A DNA stretch of 7,020 bases from an uncultured Candidatus Altimarinota bacterium (GTDB lineage Bacteria; Patescibacteriota; Gracilibacteria; BD1-5; UBA6164). The translations under genes and the position numbers were made by a program. Every line of letters starts with the position of its first letter. The first letter of the stretch is position 1. Positions 1 to 6,970 of this stretch are shown one piece after another. Location of the stretch: the NCBI GenBank assembly GCA_937864995.1, contig CALMDL010000199.1:1-7020 (forward strand). The letters run 5' to 3'. The notes beneath the pieces were generated by a model, which worked only from the letters and a program-made list of their open reading frames with translations, did not search any database and was not told the origin of the DNA.

Positions 1-2
1 AT

Positions 3-665
3 TTAGATTCAAAACAAAAAGTTGTATTTGATTTAGTTAGAGATATCTCTGAAAGAAATAATATAAAATTACCAGAAATCTGATTTTATGCTTCAAATGA
101 AGCTAATGCTTTTGCAACTTGAGCATCAAAAAATAGTTCTTTAGTTGCAGTATCATCAGGACTTTTAAATTTGATGAATAATGATGAAATAGAGTGAGTT
201 GTTGCTCATGAAATGGCACATGTTTTAAATTGAGATATGGTTACTATGACACTTTTACAATGAGTCTTAAATACTTTTGTTATTTTTATATCAAGAGTTT
301 TGGCTTGAATTGTAGATTCATATTTAAATAAATGAGAAGAAAGTAATTGACATTCTTGGGCTTATATTTGATTATCTATGCTTTTTGAATTATTATTTGG
401 TATATTAGCTTCATTAATTGCAATGTGGTTTAGTAGACATAGAGAATTTAGAGCTGATGCATGAAGTGCAAATTATGTATGAAAAAAGAAAATGATTGCT
501 GCTTTACAAGCACTTAAAAAAATGCAAAGTGTAGTTTCTGAGGATAACTCTAAATTGGCTACAATGAAAATTTCAACAAAATGAAGAGGATGAATTATGT
601 CATTGTTTTCTACTCATCCAGATTTAGATGATAGAATTAAAGCTCTTGAAAATTTAAGTATATAA
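3..665 (+). CDS. htpX: HtpX-family membrane zinc metalloprotease (5' end outside window)
   Basis: This is an M48-family, HtpX-type protease of the inner membrane, a class that degrades damaged or misfolded membrane proteins. The visible part is 220 residues. The zinc motif HEMAH lies at visible residues 69-73 and is followed by [12 protein letters not shown], close to E. coli HtpX. The third zinc ligand is probably E148, in EFRADAGSA. Hydrophobic segments at about 80-104 and 121-143 flank the catalytic part. The C-terminus has the family's [12 protein letters not shown] motif. Compared with the usual length near 290, about 70 N-terminal residues, with the first membrane segments, are missing. 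Thirteen in-frame TGA codons read as Gly, against three GGN codons; TGG is Trp. The stop is TAA, with a second TAA directly after, followed by a terminator hairpin. The identification is firm; the frame at the left edge is simply open. Confidence 0.95.
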
Positions 666-670
666 TAAAT

Positions 671-705
671 AAAGACTAGATTATGTAAATATAATCTAGT
701 CTTTT
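671..705 (+). terminator. Rho-independent terminator after htpX
   Basis: A perfect 13-bp stem (671-683 with 692-704) encloses an 8-base loop, and a short T-run closes the right arm. It starts five bases after the htpX stop. The A-rich left arm and T-rich right arm make it symmetric, so it could work in either direction. Confidence 0.8.
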
Positions 706-730
706 AATTTTGTGTATATTAGAATACAAT

Positions 731-736
731 TATAAT
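731..736 (+). promoter_or_regulatory. Candidate -10 box for the SLH-like gene
   Basis: A perfect TATAAT lies 31 bases before the start codon at 768 and just after the htpX terminator. That is where a promoter for a separate unit is expected, and it predicts a leader of about 25 bases. No convincing -35 box is visible (a TTGTGT at 710-715 has only a 15-base spacer). In DNA this AT-rich the match can arise by chance. Confidence 0.4.
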
Positions 737-767
737 CTTTATATAATTTAATATTTAAATATTTTTT

Positions 768-1394
768 ATGAAAAAAATAGCAATAATTATTTTATCAATT
801 TTTATGTTTTCATCTGCTTTCTCAGAATATACAGCTATTAAGTATTCAAGTACTGAAATTGAAGCTGCAAATAGTTTAGCTGAAAGATGAATTATAAATA
901 ATCATAAAGATGATCCTAAAAATTATAATTTATGAGATTTTGTTTTAAGGCAAGAAATTGCAGCAGTATCTAGATGAGTTGCTTGATTGCCAAAGAAAAA
1001 GTGATGTGAAGGTTTATTTACTGATGTAAGTGCTACAAAGCCTAATAGCTGGGCATGTTTAAGTATAGAAGTACTTGTGGATAATTGACTTATTACAAAA
1101 AATACTGAATTTAGACCAGAACATAATATTACAAAAGCTGAAACTCTTTGAATGCTTATTAGATCAATATGATTTGATTATAGTTATGATCCAAAAAATA
1201 CTAAATCTTGGCAAGAGCAAATAGTTGATTATGCATTTGCAAAATGAGTTATAAAAGCTAAATTTACAGATTATAATACTTATGCAACTAGATGATGGGT
1301 ATTTATGATTGCTGATACAACTATTAAAAAAGATGAAGAAATTAAAATAAAAGAAAAAATCGAAAAGTGAATTTATTCAGATGTAACTTTATAA
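768..1394 (+). CDS. Secreted SLH (S-layer homology)-like protein
   Basis: A 208-residue exported protein. It starts with a signal peptide: MKK, a hydrophobic core, and a likely cleavage after SSAFS near residue 19. The body resembles SLH repeats. A partial first unit lies around residues 45-75 (RQEIAAVSRGVAGL). A well-matched unit at about 80-140 carries LFTDVS, NGLI, FRPEHNITKAE and MLIRSIGF, the expected Asp-Val, turn, F-x-P and T-x-A-E positions. A weaker third unit follows at about 143-190. SLH domains in other bacteria bind cell-wall polymers and anchor S-layer or envelope proteins; that role here is inference. Cys80 and Cys97 sit in the second unit and could form a disulfide outside the cell. 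No larger effector domain is attached, so it may be an envelope or adaptor protein. Its own promoter and terminator suggest a single-gene unit. Confidence 0.82.
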
Positions 1395-1398
1395 AAAT

Positions 1399-1431
1399 AA
1401 AAAAAGACTAGATATTTTTAGTCTTTTTTTT
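1399..1431 (+). terminator. Rho-independent terminator after the SLH-like gene
   Basis: A 12-bp stem (1399-1410 with 1419-1430) has an 8-base loop, and the right arm runs into T residues to 1431. It begins four bases after the stop codon. Its left arm shares the 11-mer aaagactagat with the terminator after htpX. Confidence 0.8.
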
Positions 1432-1462
1432 ATTATATATAAAATATTATCTAAATTTTATT

Positions 1463-1732
1463 ATGGAAAATAACGAATTATTAAAAATTTATAGAGATCA
1501 AATCGATACTTTAGATAAAGAATTAATTTATCTATTTTTTAGAAGATTTGAAATTGTTAAACAAATTTGACTTGTAAAAAAACAAGAAAAAATACAACCA
1601 CTTGATAATAATAGATGGCAAACTTTATTAAATGAAAATCTAGAAGTATCTAGAGAATTTTGACTTAATGATCAATTTATAATTGATATTTGGAATAGAA
1701 TTCATAGTGAAAGTTTAAATATAGAAAAATAA
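1463..1732 (+). CDS. AroQ-type chorismate mutase domain protein, stand-alone
   Basis: An 89-residue all-helical protein of the AroQ chorismate mutase fold, the family that converts chorismate to prephenate for Phe/Tyr synthesis. Counted from this start, the residues match E. coli mutase numbering: Arg11 (YRDQID), Arg28 (RRFEIV), Lys39, Asp48, Arg51 and Ser84. Two active-site positions differ: Trp52 in place of Glu52, and Glu88 in place of Gln88. Glu at the latter position is known in yeast chorismate mutase. QIGLVKK, with Gly from TGA, is typical of the family; both glycines here are TGA. The length fits a single domain with no fused dehydratase or regulatory part. No other aromatic pathway gene is nearby, so the substrate source is unknown and the in vivo activity is uncertain. 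The start lies in the same aaattttattatg string as the gene at 2434. Confidence 0.88.
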
Positions 1733-1758
1733 AAACAACTCATAAATGAGTTGTTTTT
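1731..1758. terminator. Bidirectional terminator between convergent genes
   Basis: A 12-bp stem (1731-1742 with 1747-1758) with a TAAA loop overlaps the stop codon of the chorismate mutase gene and ends five bases before the minus-strand stop codon. A-runs and T-runs on both sides give a U-tract whichever strand is transcribed, so it probably ends both genes. Confidence 0.8.
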
Positions 1759-1762
1759 ATTT

Positions 1763-2353
1763 TTATAATTCAGTTGAAGTATTTTCTTCTTTTTTAGTTT
1801 CAATTTTTTCCTCTGAAATATTTCCAGATTGGTCAGCCATTTTAGTTCAAACAATAGGGAACATAATGAAACTTACAAATAAAAATCAAACAGTAGTCCA
1901 AGCTCCATTTCAAGTTCTAAGTGAAATTGCATGAAGTAATTTTATCCACATTACAATAAAATAAATGTAAGCAGCAATTATACTAATTCAAAATGTGAAA
2001 AATCATAATATAAATCATACTATTAATCATATAATTGGTAGTACGAAATAATGAAGAAATGATTTTTGAGATGCACTAAAATAGTTGTAAAATTGAGCAA
2101 TAGGCACAAAAGATAACCATGCATATTTTTCACCTAATTTTTTATTTATTAAATATAATCAAAATGCAGTTCAAAAATACATCACTACTGATAAAATATT
2201 TATTATAACAGATGCTGTTCCAAACATTTCTTCCATACCAGGAGTCATCATAAGACCTGTACCAGTATATGCAGTATCAATAGCAGAAAAATCCATATTT
2301 TCTAAACCATCTAATTCTAATGTATCAATATTTACTGTTGAAGTTTCATCCAT
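1763..2353 (-). CDS. Four-helix integral membrane protein, function unknown
   Basis: A 196-residue protein. The N-terminal 40 residues are acidic and polar (MDETSTVNIDTLELDGLEN), with no signal peptide. Hydrophobic segments follow at about 44-69, 101-121, 123-141 and 152-169, then a charged tail rich in Glu and Lys. Between the first two segments is NKKLGEKYAWLSFVPIAQFY. That arrangement (a Lys-rich loop, an aromatic 'W-L-x-F-V-P-I' and a following Tyr) resembles small DUF5684-type membrane proteins of Gram-positive bacteria; the likeness is from memory and weak. The start is the only ATG giving the full frame, and TGA codons inside must be read as Gly to continue past residue 60. It is divergent from the membrane protein at 2434 and may share a regulatory region with it. 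No function is assigned. Confidence 0.85.
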
Positions 2354-2433
2354 AATATTAAAATAAAAAAATAATTTTGTTTATTATAAACATTTATATA
2401 TTATTAAATTATATTATTTAATCAAATTTTATT
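2354..2433. promoter_or_regulatory. Divergent intergenic promoter region
   Basis: Eighty bases separate the starts of two divergent membrane protein genes, so both must have promoters here or further into each other. For the minus-strand gene, TATAAT reads at 2388-2383, 29 bases before its ATG. For the plus-strand gene the best candidate is TATATT at 2410-2415, 18 bases before its ATG, implying a leader of only about 12 bases. No clear -35 box, operator palindrome or ribosome binding site is visible on either side. Confidence 0.45.
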
Positions 2434-3447
2434 ATGAAAGCACAAGAAAAAGTACTTGATAGAATAGAACAAAGTTTTGAAATATTTAAAAAAGCATTTG
2501 TTTATTTGGTAGCACCATTTTTTGCATATTATATGTTTTCTTTTGTATTTTTTGGCCTTATTGTTATTTATTTATTATTTTCATGAGTTCTTTTATCAAT
2601 TTTTGATACTATGGATTATAATAATTTCTTTTTATTTTTCACAAACCCAAAAGTTGTTTTATTGGCTACTCTAGGTATGTTTTTTTGATTGATATATCTT
2701 TTACTTTATATACCATTTTTTGTTTATTCAATAAAAACAATATGAGATTTTTATAATTGAGCTGAAAAAATTAATTTTAAAGAAAATTTTATGTATTCAT
2801 TAAATAGATTTATACCTATTATGAAAACATATTGGTATATTTTTGCTTATGTTGCATTGATTCCTTCTTTATTATTTATTGTATGATGAGCTATATTTAA
2901 TTTATGATATTTTTTAAAATGGGATGATATATATAAAACTATTTGATGAAGTTTGATGTGAATTTGAACATTTTTATTTATTGCATTTGCTGTTTATAGA
3001 TGATTAAAAACAAGTTTTTCTGTTTATAGTGCTGTAGATAGTGATGATTATTCTAGAGAAAATTTTAACTTTTCAGTTAATATTACATCAAATAAATGGT
3101 GGAGAGTTTTTTGAAATATTATGCTTATTTGAATAATAGTTTGATTATTATCATGAATTGCATCAAATTTCTTTTCAATATTTTTTTCAAGTACTAGTAG
3201 TTTATCAAATTTATCAAATAATCTAAATAATAAAGATTTATTAGCAGATTTTTTATCTACTTTTTCATTTTTTAATTATTTTGTTTCTGGTTTTTTCGAG
3301 ATGTTTATTAGTACTATTGGTAAAGTTTTTATACTTATTTTTATTTATGTTTTTTATAAAAGATTATCTTTTGAAAATACAGATAATGCTGAAATATTAG
3401 AAATAAAACAAGATAATAAAATAGATTCAAAAAATATTGAATTATAA
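2434..3447 (+). CDS. Six-helix integral membrane protein, GPDPase_memb/DUF975-like architecture
   Basis: A 337-residue polytopic protein. A short amphipathic N-terminus (RIEQSFEIFKKAF) precedes hydrophobic segments at about 22-52, 74-100, 134-158, 172-190, 229-252 and 283-310. A polar tail ends the protein. Two stretches look alike: YSLNRFIPIMKTYWYIFAY near 123 and NITSNKWWRVFGNIMLIG near 217, each a polar amphipathic part leading into a membrane helix. That pattern (a charged 'K-x-W-x-x-F' entering a helix) is common in the membrane domain of glycerophosphodiester phosphodiesterases and in DUF975/DUF7847 proteins. I infer the same broad fold, not the activity; no catalytic domain is present. 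It contains tandem TGA-TGA codons at 2884 and 2944, read as Gly-Gly. Its promoter region is divergent, and a hairpin follows the stop. Confidence 0.85.
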
Positions 3448-3462
3448 AAAGATTTTGTTTTT

Positions 3463-3513
3463 AAAAGAGTTATGAGTAATATGTTTTATATTAGCTTCTA
3501 TAACTCTTTTTTT
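3463..3513 (+). terminator. Terminator after the six-helix gene, abutting the dprA start
   Basis: An 11-bp outer stem pairs 3463-3473 (aaaagagttat) with 3500-3510 (ataactctttt). The interior holds a second short stem (3477-3482 with 3488-3493), and seven T residues run from 3507 to 3513. The dprA start codon follows at once. The long interior makes it weaker than the other terminators here. Confidence 0.6.
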
Positions 3514-4581
3514 ATGAATGAAAAAGTTTATTTAGTAGCTCTCCACAAAATTTGAATAGATCATAAAAAACTTTTTTTGATTTTTGAGAAAAAACAAAAT
3601 TATAAAGAGTTTTATGATAAGATTAATTATTCTATCTTAAAGCAGTTTTGATATAAAGATGCAAAAATAGAAAGTATTATCAAATATAAAAATGATATAA
3701 ATTTAATAGATTTAGAAAAAATGATTATTGACTTAAATGTTAAAATAATCACTTTTTTTGATGAAGACTTTCCATTTTATCTAAAAAATATCTTTAATGT
3801 TCCATTTTTAATTTATTTAAGATGAAATTTAACTTTACCTTGAATTGCATTTATTGGTTCTAGAAATATAACATCATATTGACAAAATATAATAGAATTA
3901 TTTATACCAGAGATTTGAAAATATTTTTCTATTATTTCTTGATGAGCTTATGGTTGTGATTCTTATTCTCATGAAATTGCATTAAAAAATAATTTTAAAA
4001 CTATTTGTGTAATTTGAACTTGAATTGATTTAAATTATCCATCTAGTAATAAGAAACTATATGATGAAATAATTAGATTATGATGAGCTATTTTGTCTAT
4101 TTTCCCATTTTGAGAAATATGAAATCCTTATAATTTCCCAATTAGAAATGAAATAGTTGCATGATTATCAAAATGAATTTTTGTAGTAGAAGCAAGAGAA
4201 AAATCAGGTTCTTTAATTACTGTAAAATTAGGCCTTGATTTATGAAAAGATATTTTTACTCCACCTTGAGATATTTTTAGACAAAATTCTATTTGATGCA
4301 ATAATTTAATTGTTTCATCTCAAGCTAAAATGGTTTTGTCACCAAATGATGTACTTTGCGAATACAATATTTTAAATAATCTAAATTCAAAAAAAGATTT
4401 AAAATTTTCTGATGAACTCGAGAAAAATATATATAATATACTTTTAATAGAATCATTAAATATAGATGAAATTGCCTTTAAAATAAATTTGGATATTAGC
4501 TCTGTATTGTTAAAAATTACTATTTTAGAGTTATGAAATATAATAAGAAAAAATAATTCTTGAAAATATGAAATAATTTAG
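3514..4581 (+). CDS. dprA: DNA processing protein DprA/Smf
   Basis: A 355-residue cytoplasmic protein. DprA binds incoming single-stranded DNA during natural transformation and loads RecA on it. The N-terminal about 85 residues match the divergent helical domain (VALHKIGI and onward). The Rossmann-like core follows: FIGSRN (113-118), SGGAYGCDS (142-150), GTGIDLNYPSSN (168-179), NFPIRNEIVAGLSKG (207-221), VVEAREKSGSLIT (224-236), PPGDIF (250-255) and GCNNLI. The last 80 or so residues look like the winged-helix domain found at many DprA C-termini. The Gly-Gly of SGG is encoded by TGA-TGA. In-frame ATGs at 3472 and 3481 would add 14 or 11 residues but lie inside the upstream hairpin, and the family N-terminus fits 3514. 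The stop is TAG. A TPR gene follows 56 bp downstream. CPR bacteria often keep competence genes, so a role in DNA uptake is likely. Confidence 0.95.
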
Positions 4582-4637
4582 TTGATAAATTCAAAAAAAT
4601 TCCTAAAATGATTTTATATATTAAATATCTATAATTT

Positions 4638-5432
4638 ATGGAAAATTTGTTTTTTTTGAAATTGGAAATTGTTGTATTTCTTTTAAGTCTTGTTTACTTA
4701 GTTTATTATATGTCTTGAAAAGTATACAAGGCTTATTTTAAAGTGAAAAATGTAATAATAAAAGAAGAAATAGCTACTAAAAAAACAGCTTTAAATAAAG
4801 TTGATTTAAATACAAAAGAAAAAAATTATAAAAAAGAAAAAAATACAAAACAATTAACAGATGAAGAAATAAATCAATTAACAGAATTATTAAAAAGAGT
4901 TAAAAATAATTCTTCTAAATGATATTTTGATACTGCTAAATGACTTATTATAGAGTGACTTTCTATTGATAAATTTAATAAAGACTTAAATTTAGAATTG
5001 GCATCTATATATATAAAAGAAAAAAATTATCAAAATGCAGAAATTATATATAGAGATTTATTAGAGGTAATAAAAGATGATAGTGAGTTATATAAAAAAA
5101 TAGCATATATTTATGCAATGCAATGAAAACTTGAATTAGCTATGGAAAATTATGTAAAAGTTCATAAAAAAAATCCAGCAGATGAGGAGGTTATAAATAT
5201 GCTTTCTGAAATAAGTTATGATTTAAAAGATTATAAAAGTGCATTAAAATACATAAATCAATATCTTAAATTTAAGCCTAGAGATATAGATAAATTTAAT
5301 ATGAAAGCAGTTTGTTTTGAAGAATTAAGAGAATTTAAAGAATCTATTGATGTGCATAAAAGAATATTAGAATTACAGCCATATAATACTGTTTCAAGAG
5401 ACAAAGTCAGAGAACTTAGTGATTTTATATAG
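4638..5432 (+). CDS. Membrane-anchored tetratricopeptide (TPR) protein
   Basis: A 264-residue protein with one N-terminal membrane segment (about residues 8-25). It is followed by Lys/Tyr-rich residues, so the rest probably faces the cytoplasm. A Lys-rich low-complexity linker (about 30-75) leads to a helical part and then four contiguous 34-residue TPR units at 118-151, 152-185, 186-219 and 220-253. The usual spacing of Ala/Gly, Tyr and a Pro near the end is clear in units 2 to 4 (for example KKNPADEEV and KFKPRDIDK). TPRs form protein-binding superhelices; the partner here is unknown. Only the part from residue 169 on is free of TGA, so the standard code would show just the last 96 residues. 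It may be co-transcribed with dprA, as no hairpin lies between them. It is followed by a terminator. The stop is TAG. Confidence 0.88.
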
Positions 5433-5510
5433 AAAATTTTGAAAAACTTCGTATTTTTTAATATATTACTATAAGTTTTTAACAAAAAATATTAACATTT
5501 TTCCAACAAG

Positions 5511-5546
5511 AAAAAAAAACATAAATTTACTTTTATGTTTTTTTTT
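5511..5546 (+). terminator. Rho-independent terminator after the TPR gene
   Basis: A 15-bp stem pairs 5511-5525 with 5532-5546 around a 6-base loop. It is made of nine A residues facing nine T residues plus a cataaa/tttatg top. It lies 78 bases after the TPR stop; nothing else is recognised between. It is symmetric, but no minus-strand gene ends here. Confidence 0.7.
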
Positions 5547-5589
5547 GTATCTTATCATCATGAAAATTATCTCCTAAATATTTTTTAAA

Positions 5590-6936
5590 ATGTTGAAAGT
5601 ACCTCCACATTCTATAGAAGCTGAACAATCAGTATTATGAAGTATTTTGATAGATAAAGATTGTTTTATTACAATTTGAGATTTATTAAAAGATAGTGAT
5701 TTTTATGTAGAAGCAAATTCTGTTATTTTTGGGGTTATGTTTGATTTATACAAACATAATAAACCTATAGATTTAATAACTGTAAAAGAAAAACTAGATG
5801 ATAAAAAACTATTGGATAAGATAGGTTGAATTAGTTATTTAGCGGAATTAACAGAAATAGTACCAACTACTGCAAATGTATTTGAATATGCTCAAATAGT
5901 TAAAAATAAGGCAGTATTAAGAAATCTTATAAAAGCTTGAAATGAAATAATTTCTTATGGTTATGATGAAGATAAATCTATAAATGATTTGCTTGAAAAA
6001 ACAGAAAAATCAGTTTTTAATGTAACTCAAGTTTTTATACAAAATAAACTTGTACATATTAATCAAATTCTTGAACAAAGATTTGAAGAATTTGCAGAAA
6101 TACATGAAAATCCAGATTTGATAAAAGATCATAGATTACATCTTGGTTTTAAAGATTTAGATCATAAATTTAATGGTTTAAAATGATGAGATATGGTAAT
6201 TTTGGCTGCTAGACCATCTATGTGAAAAACAGCTTTTGCCCTAAATTTAGCTCAAAATGTATGATATAATTGAAAAAATGTAGCAATCTTTTCACTGGAA
6301 ATGAGTAAAGAACAATTAACAGATAGAATGATTGCTAGTGCTATGCAAATAGATTCTTGGAAATTGGCAAAATGAGAACTAGAAGATCATGAATTTGCTA
6401 AAATATGAGAAGCTATGGAGAAATTAAGCCAAGCAAACATATATATAGATGATAGTGCTGGTTGAAATTTAGTAGAACTTAAATCAAAATGTAGAAGATT
6501 AAAAATAGAATCATGACTTGATTTAATTGTAATCGATTACTTACAATTGATGAGTAATTGAAATTCTATGAATAGAGTACAAGAAATATCTGAAATTTCG
6601 AGATGAATAAAATCACTAGCAAGGGAATTAAATGTACCAATTATAGCTCTTTCTCAATTATCTAGAACTGTAGAACAAAGACCAGATAAAAGACCTATAA
6701 TGTCAGACTTAAGAGAATCAGGGTCTATAGAACAAGATGCTGATATCATAATGATGCTTTATAGAGAAGAGTATTACGATGAATTTACAGAAAAAAAATG
6801 AATTACAGATGTACTTGTAAGAAAAAATAGAAATTGACCGATAGGAAATATAGAACTTATGTTTGAAAAAAATAATCAAAAATTTGTGGAAGTTGAAAGA
6901 AATTATTCTTGATGAGGTAATGTTGAAGAATACTAA
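5590..6936 (+). CDS. dnaB: Replicative DNA helicase DnaB
   Basis: A complete 448-residue hexameric helicase, which unwinds DNA ahead of the replication fork and recruits primase. The N-terminal domain (about 1-105) begins [17 protein letters not shown], as usual for the family. The RecA-like domain begins near 175. Walker A is ARPSMGKTAF, with the P-loop Gly212 encoded by TGA and then Lys213-Thr214. The catalytic Glu is E237 in SLEMS. Walker B is [10 protein letters not shown] with Asp316. ALSQLSR (353-359) and [14 protein letters not shown] (372-385) follow, and the C-terminus has the expected VRKNRNGPIG. Glycine is encoded by TGA 19 times and by GGN 9 times. No intein interrupts it. The length is normal. 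The start at 5590 aligns with the family N-terminus; no Shine-Dalgarno is visible, and the start is preceded by ttttttaaa. A terminator overlaps the stop codon. Confidence 0.97.
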
Positions 6937-6970
6937 AAAGAAGAAAATCTATAGATTTTCTTCTTTTTTT
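6935..6970 (+). terminator. Rho-independent terminator after dnaB
   Basis: A 15-bp stem pairs 6935-6949 with 6954-6968 around a TATA loop, and the T-run extends to 6970. The stem begins within the dnaB stop codon. Being A-rich on the left and T-rich on the right, it could also end a minus-strand gene lying beyond the window. Confidence 0.82.

Noticed and set aside
1746..1934. A plus-strand open frame antisense to the four-helix protein
   Set aside because: It overlaps the C-terminal half of a convincing minus-strand gene and has no recognisable features; it is a shadow.
3472..3513. Earlier in-frame dprA starts at 3472 or 3481
   Set aside because: They fall inside the upstream hairpin and would add residues (such as MFYISFYNSFF) absent from the family N-terminus. 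The start at 3514 leads directly into the conserved first helix.
4330..4536. A separate 68-residue gene in the standard code
   Set aside because: It is the winged-helix end of dprA, in the same frame. Its apparent end is a TGA that reads as Gly, and the frame runs on to TAG at 4579.
5142..5432. A separate 96-residue TPR gene
   Set aside because: It is the C-terminal part of the TPR protein starting at 4638. The upstream TGA codons are Gly, and the 34-residue repeat phase continues across the supposed start.
5258..5485. A minus-strand open frame over the TPR gene
   Set aside because: It is antisense to clear TPR repeats and shows low-complexity composition expected from an AT-rich shadow frame.
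5560..5577. A five-codon open frame (ATG to TAA) before dnaB as a regulatory upstream ORF
   Set aside because: It has no ribosome binding site, and so short a frame is expected by chance in this composition.
5989..6186. A separate 65-residue gene
   Set aside because: It lies inside dnaB, in frame, between two TGA-Gly codons.
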